Assembly: GCA_963920705.1 (NCBI GenBank)
Contig: OY987239.1
Coordinates: 5,410,371-5,474,370 of the forward strand
Reading direction: 5' to 3'
Source: Odiellus spinosus
Taxonomy: Eukaryota; Arthropoda; Arachnida; Opiliones; Phalangiidae
Length of the DNA stretch: 64,000 nt
Below, one piece after another: positions 49,901 to 63,600 of this stretch (positions are counted from its first letter, which is position 1; each line of letters opens with the position of its first letter). A model generated the notes under the pieces. It was not told the DNA's origin. It was given only the letters and a program-made list of their open reading frames with translations, and ran no database searches. Both the position numbers and the translations under genes were made by a program.

Positions 49901-52900
49901 ATTTTTCAAGTCAAACTTTTTCATTTTTCAAGTCAAACTTTTTCATTTTTCAAGTCAAACTTTTTCATTTTTCAAGTCAAACTTTTTCATTTTTCAAGTC
50001 AAACTTTTTCATTTTTCAAGTCAAACTTTTTCATTTTTCAAGTCAAACTTTTTCATTTTTCAAGTCAAACTTTTTCATTTTTCAAGTCAAACTTTTTCAT
50101 TTTTCAAGTCAAACTTTTTCATTTTTCAAGTCAAACTTTTTCATTTTTCAAGTCAAACTTTTTCATTTTTCAAGTCAAACTTTTTCATTTTTCAAGTCAA
50201 ACTTTTTCATTTTTCAAGTCAAACTTTTTCATTTTTCAAGTCAAACTTTTTCATTTTTCAAGTCAAACTTTTTCATTTTTCAAGTCAAACTTTTTCATTT
50301 TTCAAGTCAAACTTTTTCATTTTTCAAGTCAAACTTTTTCATTTTTCAAGTCAAACTTTTTCATTTTTCAAGTCAAACTTTTTCATTTTTCAAGTCAAAC
50401 TTTTTCATTTTTCAAGTCAAACTTTTTCATTTTTCAAGTCAAACTTTTTCATTTTTCAAGTCAAACTTTTTCATTTTTAAATAAGCATCCTCCATGTTAT
50501 AAGTTTGGCATCCTCCATTGTTTTTAATGTTTTCCATCCTCCAAGTTTTAAAAGATTTTTTAGCTTGGTTTTGTCATACGCGACTTCCTGTTTAACTTTT
50601 TCATTTTTCAAGTCAAACTTTTTCATTTTTCAAGTCAAACTTTTTCATTTTTCAAGTCAAACTTTTTCATTTTTCAAGTCAAACTTTTTCATTTTTCAAG
50701 TCAAACTTTTTCATTTTTCAAGTCAAACTTTTTCATTTTTCAAGTCAAACTTTTTCATTTTTCAAGTCAAACTTTTTCATTTTTCAAGTCAAACTTTTTC
50801 ATTTTTCAAGTCAAACTTTTTCATTTTTCAAGTCAAACTTTTTCATTTTTCAAGTCAAACTTTTTCATTTTTCAAGTCAAACTTTTTCATTTTTCAAGTC
50901 AAACTTTTTCATTTTTCAAGTCAAACTTTTTCATTTTTCAAGTCAAACTTTTTCATTTTTCAAGTCAAACTTTTTCATTTTTCAAGTCAAACTTTTTCAT
51001 TTTTCAAGTCAAACTTTTTCATTTTTCAAGTCAAACTTTTTCATTTTTCAAGTCAAACTTTTTCATTTTTCAAGTCAAACTTTTTCATTTTTCAAGTCAA
51101 ACTTTTTCATTTTTCAAGTCAAACTTTTTCATTTTTCAAGTCAAACTTTTTCATTTTTCAAGTCAAACTTTTTCATTTTTCAAGTCAAACTTTTTCATTT
51201 TTCAAGTCAAACTTTTTCATTTTTCAAGTCAAACTTTTTCATTTTTCAACTCAAACTTTTTCATTTTTCAAGTCAAACTTTTTCATTTTTCAACTCAAAC
51301 TTTTTCATTTTTCAAGTCAAACTTTTTCATTTTTCAACTCAAACTTTTTCATTTTTCAAGTCAAACTTTTTCATTTTTCAAGTCAAACTTTTTCATTTTT
51401 CAAGTCAAACTTTTTCATTTTTCAAGTCAAACTTTTTCATTTTTCAAGTCAAACTTTTTCATTTTTCAAGTCAAACTTTTTCATTTTTCAAGTCAAACTT
51501 TTTCATTTTTCAAGTCAAACTTTTTCATTTTTCAAGTCAAACTTTTTCATTTTTCAAGTCAAACTTTTTCATTTTTCAAGTCAAACTTTTTCATTTTTCA
51601 AGTCAAACTTTTTCATTTTTCAAGTCAAACTTTTTCATTTTTCAAGTCAAACTTTTTCATTTTTCAAGTCAAACTTTTTCATTTTTCAAGTCAAACTTTT
51701 TCATTTTTCAAGTCAAACTTTTTCATTTTTCAAGTCAAACTTTTTCATTTTTCAAGTCAAACTTTTTCATTTTTCAAGTCAAACTTTTTCATTTTTCAAG
51801 TCAAACTTTTTCATTTTTCAAGTCAAACTTTTTCATTTTTCAAGTCAAACTTTTTCATTTTTCAAGTCAAACTTTTTCATTTTTCAAGTCAAACTTTTTC
51901 ATTTTTCAAGTCAAACTTTTTCATTTTTCAAGTCAAACTTTTTCATTTTTCAAGTCAAACTTTTTCATTTTTCAAGTCAAACTTTTTCATTTTTCAAGTC
52001 AAACTTTTTCATTTTTCAAGTCAAACTTTTTCATTTTTCAAGTCAAACTTTTTCATTTTTCAAGTCAAACTTTTTCATTTTTCAAGTCAAACTTTTTCAT
52101 TTTTCAAGTCAAACTTTTTCATTTTTCAAGTCAAACTTTTTCATTTTTCAAGTCAAACTTTTTCATTTTTCAAGTCAAACTTTTTCATTTTTCAAGTCAA
52201 ACTTTTTCATTTTTCAAGTCAAACTTTTTCATTTTTCAAGTCAAACTTTTTCATTTTTCAAGTCAAACTTTTTCATTTTTAAATAAGCATCCTCCATGTT
52301 ATAAGTTTGGCATCCTCCATTGTTTTTAATGTTTTCCATCCTCCAAGTTTTAAAAGATTTTTTAGCTTGGTTTTGTCATACGCGACTTCCTGTTTAACTT
52401 TTTCATTTTTCAAGTCAAACTTTTTCATTTTTCAAGTCAAACTTTTTCATTTTTCAAGTCAAACTTTTTCATTTTTCAAGTCAAACTTTTTCATTTTTCA
52501 AGTCAAACTTTTTCATTTTTCAAGTCAAACTTTTTCATTTTTCAAGTCAAACTTTTTCATTTTTCAAGTCAAACTTTTTCATTTTTCAAGTCAAACTTTT
52601 TCATTTTTCAAGTCAAACTTTTTCATTTTTCAAGTCAAACTTTTTCATTTTTCAAGTCAAACTTTTTCATTTTTCAAGTCAAACTTTTTCATTTTTCAAG
52701 TCAAACTTTTTCATTTTTCAAGTCAAACTTTTTCATTTTTCAAGTCAAACTTTTTCATTTTTCAAGTCAAACTTTTTCATTTTTCAAGTCAAACTTTTTC
52801 ATTTTTCAAGTCAAACTTTTTCATTTTTCAAGTCAAACTTTTTCATTTTTCAAGTCAAACTTTTTCATTTTTCAAGTCAAACTTTTTCATTTTTCAAGTC

Positions 52901-53400
52901 AAACTTTTTCATTTTTCAAGTCAAACTTTTTCATTTTTAAATAAGCATCCTCCATGTTATAAGTTTGGCATCCTCCATTGTTTTTAATGTTTTCCATCCT
53001 CCAAGTTTTAAAAGATTTTTTAGCTTGGTTTTGTCATACGCGACTTCCTGTTTAACTTTTTCATTTTTCAAGTCAAACTTTTTCATTTTTCAAGTCAAAC
53101 TTTTTCATTTTTCAAGTCAAACTTTTTCATTTTTCAAGTCAAACTTTTTCATTTTTCAAGTCAAACTTTTTCATTTTTCAAGTCAAAATTTTTCATTTTT
53201 CAAGTCAAACTTTTTCATTTTTCAAGTCAAACTTTTTCATTTTTCAAGTCAAACTTTTTAATTTTTCAAGTCAAACTTTTTCATTTTTCAAGTCAAACTT
53301 TTTCATTTTTCAAGTCAAACTTTTTCATTTTTCAAGTCAAACTTTTTCATTTTTCAAGTCAAACTTTTTCATTTTTCAAGTCAAACTTTTTCATTTTTAA
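46985..53400. repeat. Satellite array B, block 1: 22-bp monomer with five internal spacers
   Basis: The monomer differs from that of array A at two positions (AAATGAAA becomes AAGTCAAA), which destroys the hairpin. Runs are interrupted at 47865, 48632, 50478, 52279 and 52938 by spacers of about 125 bp with three GCATCCTCCA units and CATACGCGACTTCCTGTTT. Distances between spacers range from about 460 to 1,850 bp. No stop codon occurs in any plus-strand frame of the monomer, so it produces very long meaningless ORFs. Confidence 0.97.
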
Positions 53401-55033
53401 ATAAGCATCCTCCATGTTATAAGTTTGGCATCCTCCATTGTTTTTAATGTTTTCCATCCTCCAAGTTTTAAAAGATTTTTTAGCTTGGTTTTGTCATACG
53501 CGACTTCCTGTTTCTTGGTTTAAAAATAATTTAATATTTGCTTATATAGAACGTGTGGCAAGCTTTAGTCATAGTGCCGTGGTCGAGCGGTTAAAGCCGT
53601 CAAATATACGCAAATTTAATAATCAATGACAAGCCAGGTTCGAACCCTGGATAAAAAAATGTAATAGGATAGATGGAAAGAGAATGAGTAGACGAATGTA
53701 TTTCATTACTTTGTTCAGTCAAATTAATGTAGTAATTAGTAATTTACATTTACTTAAAAGCTATTTATGCGTTATTTGTGGTTTAAACCTACACGATTAC
53801 TCATTTTTCTACTCGATGACGATTTTCGTCATTTCTTGAGACTTCAGACTTCAGACAGCACGGGTCATAGTAAGAGCCTACACCACTGAAGTGGTGTGGC
53901 TAAAAATTAAATCCGCGGACTGAAACACAGATCTAATAGCACGAATTAGGATTCTGGAACCTAGCACGTTGATATCTCGCGAAGTAGGCGAAATGATTGA
54001 ACAGACGACGGGTTTTAAAAACAATAATAATGTTTAGTTTTAATGACTGCACTTAGTCGAAAAAAAGTAATTTTTAGCCCTTGCACGAGGCTCTAATTTC
54101 ACAAGTTTTTTATATGGCGCACCTTGCCTAAGTTAACCTGCACCCGTGGAATTTTATTTCTTACTGAACAGTGAAAAAAATCCCCTGGAAGAAAACTCTC
54201 TCCCCTTTTCTTTTTACGTTAAAAACCAAAAAAAAGAAAGCCCCGATTTTCGGTTCCTCCTCTCAGCGCCTGGTTCCCCTGGACCCCCGCCTCGTATATA
54301 AAACTAGTTCTTTTCGACGCTTGCCGCCGCATTCCAGGGGACTTCCAAGACCCCCCTTTCTTAGAATTTTGTTGCTAGTTTGAAAGGTTTTTCCCAGGTG
54401 ACCTTCCATTACCAATAAATTCTTAAACGATACAAAAGGAATACATTTGAACACTAAACAAAATAAAGGGAATATGACACTATAATATTAAAATATTTTT
54501 CACAAGGTTAAATTTTACCATTGCCCTTTAAACCCAATTATACCAAAAATTTTCATAATTTTTTATGTTAATAGCTGGGGCAGCCTCACTTGATTCAGTC
54601 AGATCTCTACATTTTTACCATTTCCCTTTAAACCCAATTAAAATTAATTTTTTCATAATTTTTGATGTTAATAGCTGCGGCAGCCGCACTTGATTTAGTC
54701 AAATTTCTACATTTTTACCATTGCCCTTTAAACCCAATTAAACTAAATTTTTTCATAATTTTTTATGTTAATAGCTGGGGCAGCCTCACTTGATTTAGTC
54801 AAATTTCTACATTTTTACCATTGCCCTTTAAACCCAATTAAAATTAATTTTTTCATAATTTTTGATGTTAATAGCTGCGGCTGTTGATTTTTTGCTGTGG
54901 GTGTTTGCGCGAAACTAGCTTTTGGGAGATTTTAACTTTAACAAGATGGTCAAGCCCATAATAAGCCACACCACTTATGATATGAAACAGGATACAAAAA
55001 TAATTTCCGCATAAACCGGAAACAGGTAGAGTC
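53397..55033 (+). repeat. 1.65-kb T segment, copy 1 (spacer, tRNA-like, unique, 100-bp repeats)
   Basis: Order: GCATCCTCCA spacer, CGCGACTTCCTGTTTCTTGG, a tRNA-like sequence (53573-53652; A box GTGGTCGAGCGGTTAAAGCC, B box GGTTCGAACCC), a GATGACGATTTTCGTCAT hairpin, about 600 bp of unique sequence, then four 100-bp repeats. Small ORFs here (for example 54171-54383) recur in each copy only because the DNA is duplicated. Confidence 0.9.
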
Positions 55034-56918
55034 AAGTCAAACTTTTTCATTTTTCAAGTCAAACTTTTTCATTTTTCAAGTCAAACTTTTTCATTTTTCA
55101 AGTCAAACTTTTTCATTTTTCAAGTCAAACTTTTTCATTTTTCAAGTCAAACTTTTTCATTTTTCAAGTCAAACTTTTTCATTTTTCAAGTCAAACTTTT
55201 TCATTTTTCAAGTCAAACTTTTTCATTTTTCAAGTCAAACTTTTTCATTTTTCAAGTCAAACTTTTTCATTTTTCAAGTCAAACTTTTTCATTTTTCAAG
55301 TCAAACTTTTTCATTTTTCAAGTCAAACTTTTTCATTTTTCAAGTCAAACTTTTTCATTTTTCAAGTCAAACTTTTTCATTTTTCAAGTCAAACTTTTTC
55401 ATTTTTCAAGTCAAACTTTTTCATTTTTCAAGTCAAACTTTTTCATTTTACAAGTCAAACTTTTTCATTTTTCAAGTCAAACTTTTTCATTTTTCAAGTC
55501 AAACTTTTTCATTTTTCAAGTCAAACTTTTTCATTTTTCAAGTCAAACTTTTTCATTTTTCAAGTCAAACTTTTTCATTTTTCAAGTCAAACTTTTTCAT
55601 TTTTCAAGTCAAACTTTTTCATTTTTCAAGTCAAACTTTTTCATTTTTCAAGTCAAACTTTTTCATTTTTCAAGTCAAACTTTTTCATTTTTCAAGTCAA
55701 ACTTTTTCATTTTTCAAGTCAAACTTTTTCATTTTTCAAGTCAAACTTTTTCATTTTTAAATAAGCATCCTCCATGTTATAAGTTTGGCATCCTCCATTG
55801 TTTTTAATGTTTTCCATCCTCCAAGTTTTAAAAGATTTTTTAGCTTGGTTTTGTCATACGCGACTTCCTGTTTAACTTTTTCATTTTTCAAGTCAAACTT
55901 TTTCATTTTTCAAGTCAAACTTTTTCATTTTTCAAGTCAAACTTTTTCATTTTTCAAGTCAAACTTTTTCATTTTTCAAGTCAAACTTTTTCATTTTTCA
56001 AGTCAAACTTTTTCATTTTTCAAGTCAAACTTTTTCATTTTTCAAGTCAAACTTTTTCATTTTTCAAGTCAAACTTTTTCATTTTTCAAGTCAAACTTTT
56101 TCATTTTTCAAGTCAAACTTTTTCATTTTTCAAGTCAAACTTTTTCATTTTTCAAGTCAAACTTTTTCATTTTTCAAGTCAAACTTTTTCATTTTTCAAG
56201 TCAAACTTTTTCATTTTTCAAGTCAAACTTTTTCATTTTTCAAGTCAAACTTTTTCATTTTTCAAGTCAAACTTTTTCATTTTTAAATAAGCATCCTCCA
56301 TGTTATAAGTTTGGCATCCTCCATTGTTTTTAATGTTTTCCATCCTCCAAGTTTTAAAAGATTTTTTAGCTTGGTTTTGTCATACGCGACTTCCTGTTTA
56401 ACTTTTTCATTTTTCAAGTCAAACTTTTTCATTTTTCAAGTCAAACTTTTTCATTTTTCAAGTCAAACTTTTTCATTTTTCAAGTCAAACTTTTTCATTT
56501 TTCAAGTCAAACTTTTTCATTTTTCAAGTCAAACTTTTTCATTTTTCAAGTCAAACTTTTTCATTTTTCAAGTCAAACTTTTTCATTTTTCAAGTCAAAC
56601 TTTTTCATTTTTCAAGTCAAACTTTTTCATTTTTCTAGTCAAACTTTTTCATTTTTCAAGTCAAACTTTTTCATTTTTCAAGTCAAACTTTTTCATTTTT
56701 CAAGTCAAACTTTTTCATTTTTCAAGTCAAACTTTTTCATTTTTCAAGTCAAACTTTTTCATTTTTCAAGTCAAACTTTTTAATTTTTCAAGTCAAACTT
56801 TTTCATTTTTCAAGTCAAACTTTTTCATTTTTCAAGTCAAACTTTTTCATTTTTCAAGTCAAACTTTTTCATTTTTCAAGTCAAACTTTTTCATTTTTCA
56901 AGTCAAACTTTTTCATTT
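55034..56918. repeat. Satellite array B, block 2
   Basis: The same 22-bp monomer, with spacers at 55758 and 56283. Single-base variants are rare (for example TTTTTCTAG near 56635). Confidence 0.95.
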
Positions 56919-58555
56919 TTAAATAAGCATCCTCCATGTTATAAGTTTGGCATCCTCCATTGTTTTTAATGTTTTCCATCCTCCAAGTTTTAAAAGATTT
57001 TTTAGCTTGGTTTTGTCATACGCGACTTCCTGTTTCTTGGTTTAAAAATAATTTAATATTTGCTTATATAGAACGTGTGGCAAGCTTTAGTCATAGTGCC
57101 GTGGTCGAGCGGTTAAAGCCGTCAAATATACGCAAATTTAATAATCAATGACAAGCCAGGTTCGAACCCTGGATAAAAAAATGTAATAGGATAGATGGAA
57201 AGAGAATGAGTAGACGAATGTATTGCATTACTTTGTTCAGTCAAATTAATGTAGTAATTAGTAATTTACATTTACTTAAAAGCTATTTATGCGTTATTTG
57301 TGGTTTAAACCTACACGATTACTCATTTTTCTACTCGATGACGATTTTCGTCATTTCTTGAGACTTCAGACTTCAGACAGCACGGGTCATAGTAAGAGCC
57401 TACACCACTGAAGTGGTGTGGCTAAAAATTAAATCCGCGGACTGAAACACAGATCTAATAGCACGAATTAGGATTCTGGAACCTAGCACGTTGATATCTC
57501 GCGAAGTAGGCGAAATGATTGAACAGACGACGGGTTTTAAAAACAATAATAATGTTTAGTTTTAATGACTGCACTTAGTCGAAAAAAAGTAATTTTTAGC
57601 CCTTGCACGAGGCTCTAATTTCACAAGTTTTTTATATGGCGCACCTTGCCTAAGTTAACCTGCACCCGTGGAATTTTATTTCTTACTGAACAGTGAAAAA
57701 AATCCCCTGGAAGAAAACTCTCTCCCCTTTTCTTTTTACGTTAAAAACCAAAAAAAAGAAAGCCCCGATTTTCGGTTCCTCCTCTCAGCGCCTGGTTCCC
57801 CTGGACCCCCGCCTCGTATATAAAACTAGTTCTTTTCGACGCTTGCCGCCGCATTCCAGGGGACTTCCAAGACCCCCCTTTCTTAGAATTTTGTTGCTAG
57901 TTTGAAAGGTTTTTCCCAGGTGACCTTCCATTACCAATAAATTCTTAAACGATACAAAAGGAATACATTTGAACACTAAACAAAATAAAGGGAATATGAC
58001 ACTATAATATTAAAATATTTTTCACAAGGTTAAATTTTACCATTGCCCTTTAAACCCAATTATACCAAAAATTTTCATAATTTTTTATGTTAATAGCTGG
58101 GGCAGCCTCACTTGATTCAGTCAGATCTCTACATTTTTACCATTTCCCTTTAAACCCAATTAAAATTAATTTTTTCATAATTTTTGATGTTAATAGCTGC
58201 GGCAGCCGCACTTGATTTAGTCAAATTTCTACATTTTTACCATTGCCCTTTAAACCCAATTAAACTAAATTTTTTCATAATTTTTTATGTTAATAGCTGG
58301 GGCAGCCTCACTTGATTTAGTCAAATTTCTACATTTTTACCATTGCCCTTTAAACCCAATTAAAATTAATTTTTTCATAATTTTTGATGTTAATAGCTGC
58401 GGCTGTTGATTTTTTGCTGTGGGTGTTTGCGCGAAACTAGCTTTTGGGAGATTTTAACTTTAACAAGATGGTCAAGCCCATAATAAGCCACACCACTTAT
58501 GATATGAAACAGGATACAAAAATAATTTCCGCATAAACCGGAAACAGGTAGAGTC
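56919..58555 (+). repeat. 1.65-kb T segment, copy 2
   Basis: By eye it is identical to copy 1 except for a single difference (GTATTGCATTACT at about 57221 instead of GTATTTCATTACT). The tRNA-like part is at about 57095-57174. Confidence 0.9.
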
Positions 58556-59036
58556 AAGTCAAACTTTTTCATTTTTCAAGTCAAACTTTTTCATTTTTCA
58601 AGTCAAACTTTTTCATTTTTCAAGTCAAACTTTTTCATTTTTCAAGTCAAACTTTTTCATTTTTCAAGTCAAACTTTTTCATTTTTCAAGTCAAACTTTT
58701 TCATTTTTCAAGTCAAACTTTTTCATTTTTCAAGTCAAACTTTTTCATTTTTCAAGTCAAACTTTTTCATTTTTCAAGTCAAACTTTTTCATTTTTCAAG
58801 TCAAACTTTTTCATTTTTCAAGTCAAACTTTTTCATTTTTCAAGTCAAACTTTTTCATTTTTCAAGTCAAACTTTTTCATTTTTCAAGTCAAACTTTTTA
58901 ATTTTTCAAGTCAAACTTTTTCATTTTTCAAGTCAAACTTTTTCATTTTTCAAGTCAAACTTTTTCATTTTTCAAGTCAAACTTTTTCATTTTTCAAGTC
59001 AAACTTTTTCATTTTTCAAGTCAAACTTTTTCATTT
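58556..59036. repeat. Satellite array B, block 3 (about 480 bp)
   Basis: This is the shortest 22-bp array between two T segments and has no internal spacer. Confidence 0.95.
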
Positions 59037-60673
59037 TTAAATAAGCATCCTCCATGTTATAAGTTTGGCATCCTCCATTGTTTTTAATGTTTTCCATCCT
59101 CCAAGTTTTAAAAGATTTTTTAGCTTGGTTTTGTCATACGCGACTTCCTGTTTCTTGGTTTAAAAATAATTTAATATTTGCTTATATAGAACGTGTGGCA
59201 AGCTTTAGTCATAGTGCCGTGGTCGAGCGGTTAAAGCCGTCAAATATACGCAAATTTAATAATCAATGACAAGCCAGGTTCGAACCCTGGATAAAAAAAT
59301 GTAATAGGATAGATGGAAAGAGAATGAGTAGACGAATGTATTTCATTACTTTGTTCAGTCAAATTAATGTAGTAATTAGTAATTTACATTTACTTAAAAG
59401 CTATTTATGCGTTATTTGTGGTTTAAACCTACACGATTACTCATTTTTCTACTCGATGACGATTTTCGTCATTTCTTGAGACTTCAGACTTCAGACAGCA
59501 CGGGTCATAGTAAGAGCCTACACCACTGAAGTGGTGTGGCTAAAAATTAAATCCGCGGACTGAAACACAGATCTAATAGCACGAATTAGGATTCTGGAAC
59601 CTAGCACGTTGATATCTCGCGAAGTAGGCGAAATGATTGAACAGACGACGGGTTTTAAAAACAATAATAATGTTTAGTTTTAATGACTGCACTTAGTCGA
59701 AAAAAAGTAATTTTTAGCCCTTGCACGAGGCTCTAATTTCACAAGTTTTTTATATGGCGCACCTTGCCTAAGTTAACCTGCACCCGTGGAATTTTATTTC
59801 TTACTGAACAGTGAAAAAAATCCCCTGGAAGAAAACTCTCTCCCCTTTTCTTTTTACGTTAAAAACCAAAAAAAAGAAAGCCCCGATTTTCGGTTCCTCC
59901 TCTCAGCGCCTGGTTCCCCTGGACCCCCGCCTCGTATATAAAACTAGTTCTTTTCGACGCTTGCCGCCGCATTCCAGGGGACTTCCAAGACCCCCCTTTC
60001 TTAGAATTTTGTTGCTAGTTTGAAAGGTTTTTCCCAGGTGACCTTCCATTACCAATAAATTCTTAAACGATACAAAAGGAATACATTTGAACACTAAACA
60101 AAATAAAGGGAATATGACACTATAATATTAAAATATTTTTCACAAGGTTAAATTTTACCATTGCCCTTTAAACCCAATTATACCAAAAATTTTCATAATT
60201 TTTTATGTTAATAGCTGGGGCAGCCTCACTTGATTCAGTCAGATCTCTACATTTTTACCATTTCCCTTTAAACCCAATTAAAATTAATTTTTTCATAATT
60301 TTTGATGTTAATAGCTGCGGCAGCCGCACTTGATTTAGTCAAATTTCTACATTTTTACCATTGCCCTTTAAACCCAATTAAACTAAATTTTTTCATAATT
60401 TTTTATGTTAATAGCTGGGGCAGCCTCACTTGATTTAGTCAAATTTCTACATTTTTACCATTGCCCTTTAAACCCAATTAAAATTAATTTTTTCATAATT
60501 TTTGATGTTAATAGCTGCGGCTGTTGATTTTTTGCTGTGGGTGTTTGCGCGAAACTAGCTTTTGGGAGATTTTAACTTTAACAAGATGGTCAAGCCCATA
60601 ATAAGCCACACCACTTATGATATGAAACAGGATACAAAAATAATTTCCGCATAAACCGGAAACAGGTAGAGTC
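59037..60673 (+). repeat. 1.65-kb T segment, copy 3
   Basis: It appears identical to copy 1. The tRNA-like part is at about 59212-59291. Confidence 0.9.
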
Positions 60674-63600
60674 AAGTCAAACTTTTTCATTTTTCAAGTC
60701 AAACTTTTTCATTTTTCAAGTCAAACTTTTTCATTTTTCAAGTCAAACTTTTTCATTTTTCAAGTCAAACTTTTTCATTTTTCAAGTCAAACTTTTTCAT
60801 TTTTCAAGTCAAACTTTTTCATTTTTCAAGTCAAACTTTTTCATTTTTCAAGTCAAACTTTTTCATTTTTCAAGTCAAACTTTTTCATTTTTCAAGTCAA
60901 ACTTTTTCATTTTTCAAGTCAAACTTTTTCATTTTTCAAGTCAAACTTTTTCATTTTTCAAGTCAAACTTTTTCATTTTTCAAGTCAAACTTTTTCATTT
61001 TTCAAGTCAAACTTTTTATTTTTCAAGTCAAACTTTTTCATTTTTCAAGTCAAACTTTTTCATTTTTCAAGTCAAACTTTTTCATTTTTCAAGTCAAACT
61101 TTTTCATTTTTCAAGTCAAACTTTTTCATTTTTCAAGTCAAACTTTTTCATTTTTCAAGTCAAACTTTTTCATTTTTCAAGTCAAACTTTTTCATTTTTC
61201 AAGTCAAACTTTTTCATTTTTCAAGTCAAACTTTTTCATTTTTCAAGTCAAACTTTTTCATTTTTCAAGTCAAACTTTTTCATTTTTCAAGTCAAACTTT
61301 TTCATTTTTCAAGTCAAACTTTTTCATTTTTCAAGTCAAACTTTTTCATTTTTCAAGTCAAACTTTTTCATTTTTCAAGTCAAACTTTTTCATTTTTCAA
61401 GTCAAACTTTTTCATTTTTCAAGTCAAACTTTTTCATTTTTCAAGTCAAACTTTTTCATTTTTAAATAAGCATCCTCCATGTTATAAGTTTGGCATCCTC
61501 CATTGTTTTTAATGTTTTCCATCCTCCAAGTTTTAAAAGATTTTTTAGCTTGGTTTTGTCATACGCGACTTCCTGTTTAACTTTTTCATTTTTCAAGTCA
61601 AACTTTTTCATTTTTCAAGTCAAACTTTTTCATTTTTCAAGTCAAACTTTTTCATTTTTCAAGTCAAACTTTTTCATTTTTCAAGTCAAACTTTTTCATT
61701 TTTCAAGTCAAACTTTTTCATTTTTCAAGTCAAACTTTTTCATTTTTCAAGTCAAACTTTTTCATTTTTCAAGTCAAACTTTTTCATTTTTCAAGTCAAA
61801 CTTTTTCATTTTTCAAGTCAAACTTTTTCGTTTTTCAAGTCAAACTTTTTCATTTTTCAAGTCAAACTTTTTCATTTTTCAAGTCAAACTTTTTCATTTT
61901 TCAAGTCAAACTTTTTCATTTTTCAAGTCAAACTTTTTCATTTTTCAAGTCAAACTTTTTCATTTTTAAATAAGCATCCTCCATGTTATAAGTTTGGCAT
62001 CCTCCATTGTTTTTAATGTTTTCCATCCTCCAAGTTTTAAAAGATTTTTTAGCTTGGTTTTGTCATACGCGACTTCCTGTTTAACTTTTTCATTTTTCAA
62101 GTCAAACTTTTTCATTTTTCAAGTCAAACTTTTTCATTTTTCAAGTCAAACTTTTTCATTTTTCAAGTCAAACTTTTTCATTTTTCAAGTCAAACTTTTT
62201 CATTTTTCAAGTCAAACTTTTTCATTTTTCAAGTCAAACTTTTTCATTTTTCAAGTCAAACTTTTTCATTTTTCAAGTCAAACTTTTTCATTTTTCAAGT
62301 CAAACTTTTTCATTTTTCAAGTCAAACTTTTTCATTTTTCAAGTCAAACTTTTTCATTTTTCAAGTCAAACTTTTTCATTTTTCAAGTCAAACTTTTTCA
62401 TTTTTCAAGTCAAACTTTTTCATTTTTCAAGTCAAACTTTTTCATTTTTCAAGTCAAACTTTTTCATTTTTCAAGTCAAACTTTTTCATTTTTCAAGTCA
62501 AACTTTTTCATTTTTAAATAAGCATCCTCCATGTTATAAGTTTGGCATCCTCCATTGTTTTTAATGTTTTCCATCCTCCAAGTTTTAAAAGATTTTTTAG
62601 CTTGGTTTTGTCATACGCGACTTCCTGTTTAACTTTTTCATTTTTCAAGTCAAACTTTTTCATTTTTCAAGTCAAACTTTTTCATTTTTCAAGTCAAACT
62701 TTTTCATTTTTCAAGTCAAACTTTTTCATTTTTCAAGTCAAACTTTTTCATTTTTCAAGTCAAACTTTTTCATTTTTCAAGTCAAACTTTTTCATTTTTC
62801 AAGTCAAACTTTTTCATTTTTCAAGTCAAACTTTTTCATTTTTCAAGTCAAACTTTTTCATTTTTCAAGTCAAACTTTTTCATTTTTCAAGTCAAACTTT
62901 TTCATTTTTCAAGTCAAACTTTTTCATTTTTCAAGTCAAACTTTTTCATTTTTCAAGTCAAACTTTTTCATTTTTCAAGTCAAACTTTTTCATTTTTCAA
63001 GTCAAACTTTTTCATTTTTCAAGTCAAACTTTTTCATTTTTCAAGTCAAACTTTTTCATTTTTCAAGTCAAACTTTTTCATTTTTCAAGTCAAACTTTTT
63101 CATTTTTCAAGTCAAACTTTTTCATTTTTCAAGTCAAACTTTTTCATTTTTCAAGTCAAACTTTTTCATTTTTCAAGTCAAACTTTTTCATTTTTCAAGT
63201 CAAACTTTTTCATTTTTCAAGTCAAACTTTTTCATTTTTCAAGTCAAACTTTTTCATTTTTCAAGTCAAACTTTTTCATTTTTCAAGTCAAACTTTTTCA
63301 TTTTTCAAGTCAAACTTTTTCATTTTTCAAGTCAAACTTTTTCATTTTTCAAGTCAAACTTTTTCATTTTTCAAGTCAAACTTTTTCATTTTTCAAGTCA
63401 AACTTTTTCATTTTTCAAGTCAAACTTTTTCATTTTTCAAGTCAAACTTTTTCATTTTTCAAGTCAAACTTTTTCATTTTTCAAGTCAAACTTTTTCATT
63501 TTTCAAGTCAAACTTTTTCATTTTTCAAGTCAAACTTTTTCATTTTTCAAGTCAAACTTTTTCATTTTTCAAGTCAAACTTTTTCATTTTTCAAGTCAAA

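Noticed and set aside
53573-53652. Functional tRNA gene (also at about 57095, 59212 and 31734)
   Set aside because: A and B boxes are present but the acceptor and anticodon stems do not pair. It is a tRNA-derived element part.
54171-54383. Conserved 60-70 codon ORFs repeated in three T segments
   Set aside because: Identity follows from very recent duplication of DNA, not from selection on the protein.
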